Below are positions 21,404 to 30,850 of a stretch of 38,700 nt of DNA, one piece after another; positions within the stretch are counted from its first letter, which is position 1, and each line of letters starts with the position of its first letter. The DNA comes from Caldilineales bacterium (GTDB lineage Bacteria; Chloroflexota; Anaerolineae; J102). Position numbers and translations under genes: made by a program. A model generated the notes under the pieces. That model saw only the letters and a program-made list of their open reading frames with translations. It made no database searches and was not told where the DNA came from. The stretch spans positions 1-38,700 of the forward strand of contig JABWBG010000005.1 in NCBI GenBank assembly GCA_013360575.1. The letters run 5' to 3'.

Positions 21404-21481
21404 ACGGTTGCCTCCTCGCGGCTTCAGAGACAGAAAAGAGAGAGGCGGGCGGTTGCCCGCCCGCCTCTGTGCAGGGTTGTG

Positions 21482-22810
21482 TTATTGGCAGGCGCCGGAG
21501 GAGGCGCAGGCCGCGGCCAGGGCCGCCTGCAAGCCTTCGGCGTTGCCATCGACCAGGAACAAGCCCAGGCCGGTGTCAATCTCCGACTTCCACGAGTCAT
21601 TCGCCACCACGCCATGGGTGAGCGAGCCGACCACACGGTCGCTGGCCCAGTCATCCATCGCCGATTGCAGATACTCGTCGTACAGCGCCCGGTCGCCATC
21701 AGAGCGGGCCGGGATCGAGCCTTTCACCGGGTTGAAGGCATCCTGCCCTTCCTTCGAGCCGGCCACCGTCAGCCAGGCAATCGCCGCATCCCGGTTCGGC
21801 GCGCCCACCGGCAGCACAAAGCTGTCCGACAGGAACTGGAAGTTGCCGCCTGTCCCAGGCACCGGCGCCCAGCCAAAGCCTTCGCGCGGGGTCAGACCGA
21901 GTTCTTTGTAGAATCCCTCGGCCCAGTCGCCCATGATGTTGAAGGCGGCGTCGCCATCCACCACCAGTTGCGAAGCATCCTGCCAGCTCAGGGCCGAAGA
22001 ATCGGCGTTGGCGTAGGTCAGCAGCTTCTGGAAATCGGCAATCGCCTGCCCAACCTCAGGCCCGGCCCAGTCGGTCGCGCCATCCCACAGGCCGTTGTAC
22101 GCATCCGGCCCCATCGACGCCAGCAAGATCGTCTCGAACAGGTGCATCACCGTCCACTGCTCGCCCAAGGCCAGCGGCGCTTCCATGCCCGCCGCTTGCA
22201 ACGCATCCAACGCCGCGAAGAAGTCGGCCAGCGATTCTGGCACTTCCACGTTGTTCGCAGCCAGCACCGCCGGGTTGTACCACAACACATTCGCCCGATG
22301 GATGTTCACCGGCACCGAGTAGATGTTGTCACCCTCGGAGATCAGCGGGATCAGCGTTTCCGGCATCACCGCCAGCCAGCCGTTCTGCTCGAACAGGAAG
22401 TTCACCGGCTCCAACTGGCCCGCGGCCACGTACGTGCCGATCAATTCTTGCCCGGCATGGCCCTGCCAGCTATCCGGCGCATCCCCCGCCTGCAAGCGCG
22501 TGGCCAACACCGCACGGGCGTTCGTGCCCGCGCCGCCGGCCACCGCCGCATTGATGAACTCGATGTCCGGATACTTCTGCCCAAACACCTCGATCATCGC
22601 ATTCAACCCCGCAGCCTCGCCGCCCCCCGTCCACCACGAAAATACCTCCACCGCGCCGGCAGCCGGGGCTTGCTCACCGGTGCTGGGCGGGGCGGGGGCA
22701 GTGGTGGGTGCGGGCGCCGGCGCGGGCGTGGCTGTGGTCGCGCATCCCGCGACCAGCAACGCCAGCAGCGCCAGGGCCGCCAAACTGAACCACAACGATT
22801 TGCGTGACAT
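21482..22810 (-). CDS. Sugar ABC transporter substrate-binding lipoprotein
   Basis: 442 aa; MSRKSLWFSLAALALLALLVAGCATT lipobox; VEVFSWWTGGGEAAGLNAMIEVFGQKYPDIEF; AAGGAGG upstream. Confidence 0.9.
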   Translation of the reverse strand: MSRKSLWFSLAALALLALLVAGCATTATPAPAPAPTTAPAPPSTGEQAPAAGAVEVFSWWTGGGEAAGLNAMIEVFGQKYPDIEFINAAVAGGAGTNARAVLATRLQAGDAPDSWQGHAGQELIGTYVAAGQLEPVNFLFEQNGWLAVMPETLIPLISEGDNIYSVPVNIHRANVLWYNPAVLAANNVEVPESLADFFAALDALQAAGMEAPLALGEQWTVMHLFETILLASMGPDAYNGLWDGATDWAGPEVGQAIADFQKLLTYANADSSALSWQDASQLVVDGDAAFNIMGDWAEGFYKELGLTPREGFGWAPVPGTGGNFQFLSDSFVLPVGAPNRDAAIAWLTVAGSKEGQDAFNPVKGSIPARSDGDRALYDEYLQSAMDDWASDRVVGSLTHGVVANDSWKSEIDTGLGLFLVDGNAEGLQAALAAACASSGACQ

Positions 22811-23020
22811 ACGTGAATCCTCCTTGATTCGTCTGAAACAACATATTTCCTGGAATAACGTGCAGCCAGATCAACACGTGTTGGCACGAATCCAGTTGGT
22901 TTGGATGCGAAAGACAAGAGAACCCGAGATCGGCTCTGGCCGGTTCGACCTCGAATTGGGCGCGCCCCAATCACACCCAAGTGTACTTGCGAACGCCGGT
23001 AAAGTCAATGCATCTTCTAG

Positions 23021-23069
23021 CCCCCTGCCCCCTGCCCCCCGCTCCCTGTTCCCTGTTCCCTGCCCCCCT
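23021..23069. repeat. Heptanucleotide repeat (CCCCCTG/TTCCCTG)7
   Basis: CCCCCTG CCCCCTG CCCCCCG CTCCCTG TTCCCTG TTCCCTG CCCCCCT. Confidence 0.85.
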
Positions 23070-23157
23070 CGCGCCGGCTTGTGAGATGTAGGCGCGGTTG
23101 GTATAGTTCAGTACCCCATACCCAATATCCAGCACGCACATCCCCCATCCACCCTCT

Positions 23158-24381
23158 ATGATTACTCCTGCCTACGCCGACCGCAATTTTGCCCACCTGC
23201 CGGGCCTGTTTCAAGCTCTCCTGCGGGGCGGAGAGTCGCCCCTGCGCAACCTGCTGGGTGACAGCCTGCCCGCCCAAGTCAATCAGGTCATCTTCCTGTT
23301 CGTCGATGCCTTTGGCTGGCGCTTCTTCGAACGCTTCAGCGACCATCCCACCCTGCAACAACTGCGCCGGGAGGGAAGCGTGGCCCGCATCACCTCGCAA
23401 TTCCCCTCCACCACCGCCGCGCACATGACCACCATGACCACCGGTAAGGTGGTAGGCCAGCACGGCGTGTTCGAATGGCAATACTACGAACCTCAGGTGG
23501 ACGCGGTGATCATGCCGATGCTGAACGCGTTCGCCGGCGACGCCTATCCGGAAACGCTGAAAATGGCCGGGATCGACGCCGCCGCGTTCCTGCCGCAGCG
23601 CACCCTCTTCCAAGATCTGGCCGCCGGCGGCATCACCACCCACGCCATCCTGCCCAAAGAGGTGCTCCCCTCCACCTACAACCAGGCGCTGAGCCGCGGG
23701 GCCATCATCCACCCCTACAAAACCATCCCCGAAGCCCTGATCAGCCTCAGCCGCCTGGTGCAACAGGAAAAAGGCCCCGCCATCCACTTCCTGTACTACG
23801 GCGACCACGACACCATCTGCCACAGCTATGGCCCGGACGCGGACCAAACCGCGGCGGAGCTGGATGCTTTCTGGCACGCGGTCGACCGCTACCTGCTGCG
23901 CCAACTGGCGGGCAAGGTCAGCGACACCCTGCTGCTCATCTCCGCCGATCATGGCCAGACCGCGGTGGACCCGGCCACGACCGTTTACCTGAATCTGCAC
24001 CCCGATTTCGCCCAACTGCACCCCCTGCTGCGGCGCAGCGCCCGCGGCAAACTGCTCACGCCCGGCGGCTCCCCTCGCGATGCTTTTCTTTATGTCAACT
24101 CAGGACAGGTGGAAGAGGCGGCGGCGCTGCTGCGGCAGATGTTGGCCGGCCGGGCCGAAGTGCATCGCACCGCCGACCTGATCGCAGCGGGTCTATTCGG
24201 GCCAGAGCCGCACGCGCCCGCCCTCTCCGCCCGCGTCGGCGACCTCTGCCTCCTGCCGCACGCGCACGAAACGGTGTGGTGGTACGAGAAGGATCGCTTC
24301 GAGCAGAAATTCCGCGGCCACCATGGCGGCCTCAGCGCCGATGAGATGGAGATCCCGCTGCTGGCCGCGGCGCTGGATTGA
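23158..24381 (+). CDS. Alkaline phosphatase superfamily protein / type I phosphodiesterase-nucleotide pyrophosphatase
   Basis: 407 aa; IFLFVDAFGWRFFERF, SQFPSTTAAHMTTMTTGK, YGDHDTICHSYGP, LLISADHGQTAVDP. Confidence 0.82.
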   Translation: MITPAYADRNFAHLPGLFQALLRGGESPLRNLLGDSLPAQVNQVIFLFVDAFGWRFFERFSDHPTLQQLRREGSVARITSQFPSTTAAHMTTMTTGKVVGQHGVFEWQYYEPQVDAVIMPMLNAFAGDAYPETLKMAGIDAAAFLPQRTLFQDLAAGGITTHAILPKEVLPSTYNQALSRGAIIHPYKTIPEALISLSRLVQQEKGPAIHFLYYGDHDTICHSYGPDADQTAAELDAFWHAVDRYLLRQLAGKVSDTLLLISADHGQTAVDPATTVYLNLHPDFAQLHPLLRRSARGKLLTPGGSPRDAFLYVNSGQVEEAAALLRQMLAGRAEVHRTADLIAAGLFGPEPHAPALSARVGDLCLLPHAHETVWWYEKDRFEQKFRGHHGGLSADEMEIPLLAAALD

Positions 24382-24394
24382 AGGAGGCTGAGCG

Positions 24395-24892
24395 ATGCAA
24401 CCCGCCACCCACCCCACCGCCCAACGCGTGCAGGCCGCGGCCACAGTCCTGGGCCTGGATGTCCAGATCGTCGAGTTCAGCGAAACCACCCGCACCGCCG
24501 CAGACGCGGCTGCCGCGGCCGGCTGCACCGTCGGCCAGATCGTCAAATCCCTGGTCTTCGTCGTGGCCGGGCAGCCGGTGATCTGTCTGGTTTCGGGCAG
24601 CAACCGCCTGGATGAGCGCAAATTGGCCGCCTGGGCGGGCGTGAGCCGCAAGCAGGTGCAGCGTGCCGAGGCCGAAACCGTGCGCGCGGCCACCGGCTAC
24701 GCCATCGGCGGAGTCGCGCCCTTTGGCTACCCCGCCCCCCTGCCGGTGCTGTGCGATGCCGATCTGCTGCCATACGACATCGTCTGGGCCGCGGCGGGCA
24801 CGCCCAATGCCGTGTTCGCGGTCAAACCCTCTGCTCTGGTCGCGGCCACCTCCGCGCAGGTGACCGATCTGCGGGCCGCGGACGGGGCATGA
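24395..24892 (+). CDS. YbaK/EbsC-family aminoacyl-tRNA deacylase-like protein
   Basis: 165 aa; GCTVGQIVKSLVFVVAGQPVICLVSGSNRLDERKLAAWAG; ATGYAIGGVAPFGY. Confidence 0.88.
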   Translation: MQPATHPTAQRVQAAATVLGLDVQIVEFSETTRTAADAAAAAGCTVGQIVKSLVFVVAGQPVICLVSGSNRLDERKLAAWAGVSRKQVQRAEAETVRAATGYAIGGVAPFGYPAPLPVLCDADLLPYDIVWAAAGTPNAVFAVKPSALVAATSAQVTDLRAADGA

Positions 24893-24920
24893 GGCCCTGG
24901 CAGCCATCCGAGCAAAAAAA

Positions 24921-25112
24921 CCCTAAAGGTTTTAAAAACCGTAACGATTCACCTTATTTTGTCATTGCGAGGGGCGATAGCCCCGAAGCAATCCCCAACG
25001 TTGCTTGAATCCCCAAAAAATGACGAGCTACCTTGGGGATTGCTTCGCCATGCGACCTGCGGTCGCCCTCGCAATGACACATCAGGTAAACTGTTACTAA
25101 AAATCTTTAGGG
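24921..25112. repeat. Nested palindromic intergenic element (second GTCATTGCGAGG family copy)
   Basis: CCCTAAAGGTTTT...GTAAC..CACCT..TGTCATTGCGAGGG...GAAGCAATCCCC ... GGGGATTGCTTC...CCCTCGCAATGACA..AGGT..GTTAC...AAAATCTTTAGGG. Confidence 0.9.
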
Positions 25113-25187
25113 TTGGGGGCTTCTGCCCCAAGCGATTGAATAGATACCAAACTTGTACAAAAACAACAAGAATGGCAGGAGCTATAT

Positions 25188-25553
25188 ATGAAATTCAATT
25201 CTGTCGAAGAGTATCTAACGCTTCCCTATACCATTGAGATTCAGCGGGATGATTCTGCGGACGAAACGGGCTGGGTGGCCAGCGTTGCCGAACTTCCGGG
25301 CTGTCTTACGCAGGCCGATACCTTCGAAGAACTGGAAGAGATGGTTCGGGACGCCATGCGCGGTTGGATCGAAACAGCGCTGGAGGATGGACAACCGGTG
25401 CCAATTCCCCGCCCGATTGCGGATTACAGCGGCAAATTCGTCGTCCGCGTGCCCAAGTCACTGCACCGGCAACTCGCCATTGCCGCCCAAAAAGATGGCG
25501 TCAGCCTCAACACATTCGTCAACGCCGCACTCGGGCGAGCGTTGGCCTCCTGA
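25188..25553 (+). CDS. HicB-family antitoxin-like protein
   Basis: 121 aa; YTIEIQRDDSADETGWVASVAELPGCLTQADTFEELEEMVRDAMRGWIE plus RHH-like C-terminus VRVPKSLHRQLAIAAQKDGVSLNTFVNAAL; no HicA seen next to it. Confidence 0.85.
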   Translation: MKFNSVEEYLTLPYTIEIQRDDSADETGWVASVAELPGCLTQADTFEELEEMVRDAMRGWIETALEDGQPVPIPRPIADYSGKFVVRVPKSLHRQLAIAAQKDGVSLNTFVNAALGRALAS

Positions 25554-25688
25554 ACTCAAGCCACTTTGAAAACATCCGTTCCGCTTGTGATTTGACGGCG
25601 GCCGATGGCAATCCCTCCACTCAAGCGATCTGCTTCATCCCTTCTCCTCCGCCTCCCATCCTCCATCCAAACTCATTAAGGCGCTCCC

Positions 25689-27383
25689 ATGTCATCATCA
25701 GCTCACCCCCGTCCCCTCCGCTCGGACATCATCAAAAAAGGCATCGAACGCGCCCCGCACCGCAGCTTGCTGCGCGCCACCGGCGTCACCGATGAAGATT
25801 TCGCCAAGCCTTTCATCGCCATCGCCAACAGCTACATCGACATCATCCCCGGCCATGTGCATCTCGACAAGTTCGGGCAGATGGTGAAGGAGGCGGTGCG
25901 TGAGGCCGGCGGCGTGCCCTTCCTCTTCAACACCATCGGCGTGGATGACGGCATCGCCATGGGCCATTTCGGTATGAAATACAGCCTGCCCAGCCGCGAG
26001 ATCATCGCCGACAGCGTGGAAACGGTGGTGCAGGCGCACCAATTCGACGCCCTCGTCTGCATCCCCAACTGCGATAAGATCGTGCCCGGCATGCTGATGG
26101 CGGCCATGCGCTGCAATATCCCCACCATCTTCATCTCTGGCGGGCCGATGTACGCCGGGCAGTTGGATGACGGCACCACCGTGGATTTGATCTCGGTGTT
26201 CGAGGCCGTGGGATCGGTTTCAGCAGGAAACATGAGCGAAGAACGGCTGCGGGAGATCGAGCGCGTGGCCTGTCCCACCTGCGGCTCCTGCTCCGGCATG
26301 TTCACGGCCAACAGCATGAACTGCCTGTGCGAGGCCCTGGGCATGGCCCTGCCCGGCAATGGCACGGCCATGGCCCTCAGCCCCGAACGGGAGGCGCTGG
26401 CCCGGCAGGCGGCGCAGCAGATCATGGTTTTGCTGGAAAAGGACATCCGTCCGCTGGACATCGTCACCGTCGAGAGCATCGACAACGCCATCGCCCTGGA
26501 TGTGGCCATGGGCGGCAGCACGAACACGGTGTTGCACACGCTGGCCATCGCCCACGAGGCCGGCATCGATTACCCGATCAGCCGCATCGATGAAATCTCG
26601 CGGCGCACGCCCAACATCTGCAAAGTCTCGCCCAGCAGCCATTACCATCTGCAGGATGTGGCTCAGGCCGGCGGGATCAGCGCGATTTTGTATGAATTGA
26701 GCCAAAAACCGGGGGCGCTGCAGCTGGATCGCATCACCGTCAGCGGGCGCACGCTGGGCGAGAATATCGCCGATCACCCCAGCCAGGACGCGGACTGCAT
26801 CCGCCCCCTGGCCAATGCCTACAGCGCGGATGGCGGGCTGGCGATCCTGTTCGGCAATCTGGCGCCGGAGGGGGGTGTGGTGAAGACAGCGGGCGTGAAG
26901 CCGGAGATGCTGACGCACCGCGGGCCAGCCCGCATCTATGAAAGCCAGGAGGAGGCGCTGGCCGGGATCATGGCCCGCGAGGTGCAGGCCGGCGACGTGG
27001 TCGTCATCCGCTACGAGGGGCCGAAGGGGGGGCCGGGCATGCAGGAGATGCTCTCGCCCACCAGCCTGATCATGGGGCAGGGCCTGGGCAACAGCGTGGC
27101 CCTGATCACCGATGGCCGCTTCAGCGGCGGCACGCGCGGGGCCTGCGTCGGCCACATCAGCCCGGAGGCAGCCGCGGGCGGGCCGATTGCCCTGATCGAG
27201 CCGGGCGACCTGATCACTGTCGACATCCCCCACCGCAGCCTGACCCTGCACGTGGCCGAGGCCGAACTGGCGCGGCGCCAGGCGAACTGGCAGCCGCTCG
27301 TGCGCGGCACCCTGCCCCGCACCCTCAGCAAATATGCCAGCATGGTGACGAGCGGCAGCCAGGGGGCGGTGTTGGAGTGGTGA
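25689..27383 (+). CDS. ilvD: Dihydroxy-acid dehydratase
   Basis: 564 aa; [74 protein letters not shown]. Confidence 0.95.
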   Translation: MSSSAHPRPLRSDIIKKGIERAPHRSLLRATGVTDEDFAKPFIAIANSYIDIIPGHVHLDKFGQMVKEAVREAGGVPFLFNTIGVDDGIAMGHFGMKYSLPSREIIADSVETVVQAHQFDALVCIPNCDKIVPGMLMAAMRCNIPTIFISGGPMYAGQLDDGTTVDLISVFEAVGSVSAGNMSEERLREIERVACPTCGSCSGMFTANSMNCLCEALGMALPGNGTAMALSPEREALARQAAQQIMVLLEKDIRPLDIVTVESIDNAIALDVAMGGSTNTVLHTLAIAHEAGIDYPISRIDEISRRTPNICKVSPSSHYHLQDVAQAGGISAILYELSQKPGALQLDRITVSGRTLGENIADHPSQDADCIRPLANAYSADGGLAILFGNLAPEGGVVKTAGVKPEMLTHRGPARIYESQEEALAGIMAREVQAGDVVVIRYEGPKGGPGMQEMLSPTSLIMGQGLGNSVALITDGRFSGGTRGACVGHISPEAAAGGPIALIEPGDLITVDIPHRSLTLHVAEAELARRQANWQPLVRGTLPRTLSKYASMVTSGSQGAVLEW

Positions 27384-27525
27384 TCCGTTGTTGTGATACA
27401 CTGTTCCCCTGGATTTGTTGCGCCAATAGTTGGCAGTCTGTCGATTGCGTCAGCAACACCCAGTGATGAGCGAAATCGGAACGCTGCGCGTCGGCAGGAG
27501 CCGGGATACCGACGCCTAAAACACC

Positions 27526-27558
27526 ATGACCCTCACCGTCGATAACCCCATCCTCAAC
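27526..27558 (+). repeat. 33-nt direct repeat, copy 1 (possible remnant of a restriction gene 5' end)
   Basis: ATGACCCTCACCGTCGATAACCCCATCCTCAAC, reading MTLTVDNPILNGPFVANSK*. Confidence 0.8.
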
Positions 27559-27601
27559 GGCCCTTTCGTTGCAAACAGCAAATGATACGGATACCGGAGC
27601 T

Positions 27602-27853
27602 ATGCTCATGAACGCTAGTACGCCATCCTCGCGTGAGCGCATGCGAAAACTGATCGCCGGCGCCGTGGCCGAAATCGACCCGGCGCAAATGGCGATCACG
27701 CGCAAACTCACGCCCGCCCAGCGTTTTCAACAGATGCTGTCCATGATCGACTTTGTGGAAGGCGTGGCGGCCCATCGCTTGCAGCAGCGCCGGCCAGAAT
27801 TGAGCAAGATAGAGGCGCTGCGCATCATCAGGAGGCGCAATGCAGACCTCTGA
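27602..27853 (+). CDS. Small helical protein partner of the downstream nucleotidyltransferase
   Basis: MLMNASTPSSRERMRKLIAGAVAEIDPAQMAITRKLTPAQRFQQMLSMIDFVEGVAAHRLQQRRPELSKIEALRIIRRRNADL; overlaps the start of the next gene (start codon uncertain). Confidence 0.65.
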   Translation: MLMNASTPSSRERMRKLIAGAVAEIDPAQMAITRKLTPAQRFQQMLSMIDFVEGVAAHRLQQRRPELSKIEALRIIRRRNADL

Positions 27854-28454
27854 TACTGACTCATTCCATGCCTTTGTGCAACGTGTTCTCGACGCGCTTG
27901 CAGCCGCCGACATCACCTATCTCATCGGCGGGGCTGTGGCGCTGGCGGCCTGGGGCGACCCGCGCACAACCCGGGATCTCAACCTCGTGATCGAATTGCC
28001 ATTCGAATCGATGACCGCCCTCTCCCGTGAACTGGCGCAGCGAGGGATGCTGGTTCCGGTCGAAAATATGGTCGATTTGATGATCGAACACCGCGCCGAC
28101 TTGCCGCTCAATGCCATCGATATGCACAGCGGCTACAAAGCCGAGTTCTTCTTGCTCAAACCCGGCGACGTTTTCCGCGCCTCCAGCCTGGCCCGCCGCC
28201 GGCTTGTCGACCTGGGGCCGGCGCTGGGTGAAGTCTATATTCATGCCCCCGAAGACCTGATCCTCAACAAACTGCACTATTTCCAGATCAGCCAGCAGCC
28301 CAAGCACACACGCGACATCGCCGGCATCGTGCTGAATCTTGGTCAGGAATTGGATTACGATTATATCGACCGTTGGGTGCAACCACTTGGCTTATTCGAC
28401 ACCTGGCAGGACATGCAAAAACACATCGTACAACTCCGCGATCAGCGCTCATGA
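27840..28454 (+). CDS. Nucleotidyltransferase-fold protein (AbiEii/DUF6036-like)
   Basis: 204 aa; YLIGGAVALAAWGDPRTTRDLNLVIELP; AGGAGG before ATG. Confidence 0.72.
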   Translation: MQTSDTDSFHAFVQRVLDALAAADITYLIGGAVALAAWGDPRTTRDLNLVIELPFESMTALSRELAQRGMLVPVENMVDLMIEHRADLPLNAIDMHSGYKAEFFLLKPGDVFRASSLARRRLVDLGPALGEVYIHAPEDLILNKLHYFQISQQPKHTRDIAGIVLNLGQELDYDYIDRWVQPLGLFDTWQDMQKHIVQLRDQRS

Positions 28455-28483
28455 CCCCCACCGTCGATAACCCCATCCTCAAC
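28451..28483 (+). repeat. 33-nt direct repeat, copy 2
   Basis: ATGACCCCCACCGTCGATAACCCCATCCTCAAC: one mismatch from 27526-27558; ATG overlaps the nucleotidyltransferase stop. Confidence 0.8.
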
Positions 28484-28542
28484 CCGCCCGATCGGAAGCC
28501 GGCCGCCTTCTTCAAGCTGAAGTCCCCCTTGACGCCCCTGCC

Positions 28543-29826
28543 ATGTCCCACCGCCACACTGCCCAACGCCTGGTCGAATTCCTGGGCCTGAAGAAAAACA
28601 TCGTCGCCCTGCTGGCCATGGTCATCCTGGTTGGCCTGGGCGAGAAGATGGCCGAGCGCTTTCTGCCCCTGTATCTGCTGGCCCTGGGCGGCGGCGCCTT
28701 CTCCATCGGCCTGCTCAACGGCCTGGATAACCTGCTCAGCGCCCTCTATTCCTTTCCCGGCGGCTACGCCAGCGATAAGCTGGGCGTCAAACGGGCACTG
28801 GCCCTGTTCAATCTGATCGCCATGGCCGGCTATGCCGTGGTGATCCTGGCGCCCACCTGGCAAGCGGTGATCCTCGGCGCCATCCTCTTCGTGTCGTGGA
28901 CCGCCATCTCCCTGCCGGCGACGATGGCGCTGGTGGCCACGGCGCTGCCCAAAAACAAGCGCACCATGGGCGTCTCGGTGCATTCCCTGGTGCGGCGCGT
29001 GCCCATGGCTCTGGGCCCGCTGATCGGCGGCGCCCTGATCGGCGTGTTCGGCGAGGTGCGGGGCATACGCCTGGCCTTCATCACTGCCTTCGTGCTGGCC
29101 GGCCTCTCCCTGGCCCTGCAACAGGGGTTGATCAGCGAGGACAAGGCCGCGCCCGCCGGCCAGGCCCCCCGCCGCGCCTACGGCCTCAGTCTGATCCAGG
29201 GCCCCCTGCGCAACCTGCTCGTTTCCGACATCCTCATCCGCTTCGCCGAGCAAATTCCCTACGCTTTCGTGGTGATCTGGTGCGTCAGCATCCACAAAAT
29301 CACGCCCTTGCAATTCGGCGTGTTGACCACAATCGAGATGATCACAGCCATGCTCGTTTATATCCCGGTAGCCTATCTGGCGGATAAGAGCACAAAAAAG
29401 CCCTTTGTGGTGATTACTTTTGGGTTTTTCACGCTTTTTCCGCTCGTTTTACTGTTCGCGCAGTCTTTCTGGCTGATGGCCATTGCCTTTGTGATCCGGG
29501 GACTGAAGGAATTTGGCGAGCCGACGCGCAAGGCGTTGATCATGGATCTGGCGGCAGAGGATCGCAAAGCCGCCACTTTCGGCCTCTATTACCTGATCCG
29601 TGATGTGGTCGTGTCGCTGGCCGCGTTCGGGGGCGCGCTGCTGTGGGACGCCTCCACCGCCCAGGTGATCAGCGACGCGCTGGGCCGGGGCCAGGCGCTG
29701 CTGCCCTTCTTCCAGCGCGTTGCCTCGCCGACCACCAATTTCCTGGTCGCGTTCGGCTGCGGTCTGGCCGGAACGATCTATTTCGTCCTGTTCGGGCGCG
29801 ATCTGGGCCGGGCGGAACATGCTTGA
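28543..29826 (+). CDS. MFS transporter
   Basis: 427 aa, many TM segments; FPGGYASDKLGVKRALALFNLIAMAGYAVV. Confidence 0.88.
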   Translation: MSHRHTAQRLVEFLGLKKNIVALLAMVILVGLGEKMAERFLPLYLLALGGGAFSIGLLNGLDNLLSALYSFPGGYASDKLGVKRALALFNLIAMAGYAVVILAPTWQAVILGAILFVSWTAISLPATMALVATALPKNKRTMGVSVHSLVRRVPMALGPLIGGALIGVFGEVRGIRLAFITAFVLAGLSLALQQGLISEDKAAPAGQAPRRAYGLSLIQGPLRNLLVSDILIRFAEQIPYAFVVIWCVSIHKITPLQFGVLTTIEMITAMLVYIPVAYLADKSTKKPFVVITFGFFTLFPLVLLFAQSFWLMAIAFVIRGLKEFGEPTRKALIMDLAAEDRKAATFGLYYLIRDVVVSLAAFGGALLWDASTAQVISDALGRGQALLPFFQRVASPTTNFLVAFGCGLAGTIYFVLFGRDLGRAEHA

Positions 29827-30565
29827 TCTGCCTCGCCATCTCCTGCAATCCACCGCGGCCGCGGCAGAGATGGCCGCGGGCCAGCCGCCGGCGGGGCTGC
29901 TCCATCCCTTGGAAGAGACGCAGCTGGCAGAATTGCGCCTGCCCCGCCGCCGTCGCCACTGGCTGATCGGGCGGTGGGCCGCCAAACACCTGCTGCATAC
30001 TTATCTGGCCGAGACCCTGGCCGCGGCGCCGGCGTTATCGCAGATCCTGATCGCCAATGACCCAAGGGGCGCACCCTACGCGGCCCTGGCCGCGGCGCAG
30101 CCCGCGTTCCCGCCCCAGCGCCTGCCCCTCTCCCTCTCGATCAGCCACACCGGGCATTGGGGGCTGGCCGCGCTCTGCCCGCAGCAAACCGCCGCGGTGG
30201 GGGCCGACATCGAGCAGGTCACACGGCTGGAGCCGCGGCTGGTCGAAGCCATCTGCACGCCGGGAGAGCTGGCGCAGGTGCGCGCCCGGCCCCACGATCA
30301 ACAGGATCTGCTGATCACCGCGCTGTGGAGCGGCAAAGAAGCGGCGCTGAAGGCCCTGGGCGCGGGCCTGAGCGGGGGCATTCGCCAGATCGATTGCACC
30401 CTGCCGGCAGAGCCGCCCGCGGGGGAATGGGCGGAGCTGGGCCTGGACGCGGCCAGGGATCTGCTGGCCGGGCTGGCCGGGGCCCGATTCCGGGCCTGGC
30501 AGCGGCTGGAGGGGGAGTTTGTGATCACGTTGGCGCTGCTGGCAACGGCCGAGACCGGCGCGTAG
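29819..30565 (+). CDS. 4'-phosphopantetheinyl transferase (Sfp-type)
   Basis: SLSISHTGHWGLAAL, VGADIEQVTRLEPRLVEAICTPGEL, WSGKEAALKALGAGL; start overlaps the MFS stop. Confidence 0.88.
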   Translation: MLDLPRHLLQSTAAAAEMAAGQPPAGLLHPLEETQLAELRLPRRRRHWLIGRWAAKHLLHTYLAETLAAAPALSQILIANDPRGAPYAALAAAQPAFPPQRLPLSLSISHTGHWGLAALCPQQTAAVGADIEQVTRLEPRLVEAICTPGELAQVRARPHDQQDLLITALWSGKEAALKALGAGLSGGIRQIDCTLPAEPPAGEWAELGLDAARDLLAGLAGARFRAWQRLEGEFVITLALLATAETGA

Positions 30566-30570
30566 GGAAC

Positions 30571-30850
30571 CGGGTGGGTGGGTGGGTGGTTTGTTTGTTG
30601 GTTGGTTGGTTGGTTGGTTAGTTGGTTGGTTGGTGCGCGAGACTACACAAATTTACCAAATCTACCAACCACCTAACCAACCACCTAACCAACCACCTAA
30701 CCAACCACCTAACCAACTAACCAACTAACTAACCACCTAACCAACCACCTAACCAACTAACCAACTAACTAACCACCTAACCAACCAACTAACCAACTAA
30801 CCAACTAACTAACCACCTAACCAACCACCCAACTAACCAACCACCTACCC
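30571..30850. repeat. Giant inverted simple repeat (GGTT)n - divergent core - (AACC/ACCACCTAACC)n, third copy
   Basis: GGGTGGGTGG...GGTTGGTTAGTTGGTT, core GCGCGAGACTACACAAATTTACCAAATCTACCAACC, then long CCACCTAACCAA / AACTAACC arm running into the convergent aminotransferase stop codon. Confidence 0.93.

Noticed and set aside
25130-25190. HicA toxin upstream of the HicB-like gene
   Set aside because: No ORF with HicA features found between the palindromic element and the HicB-like start.
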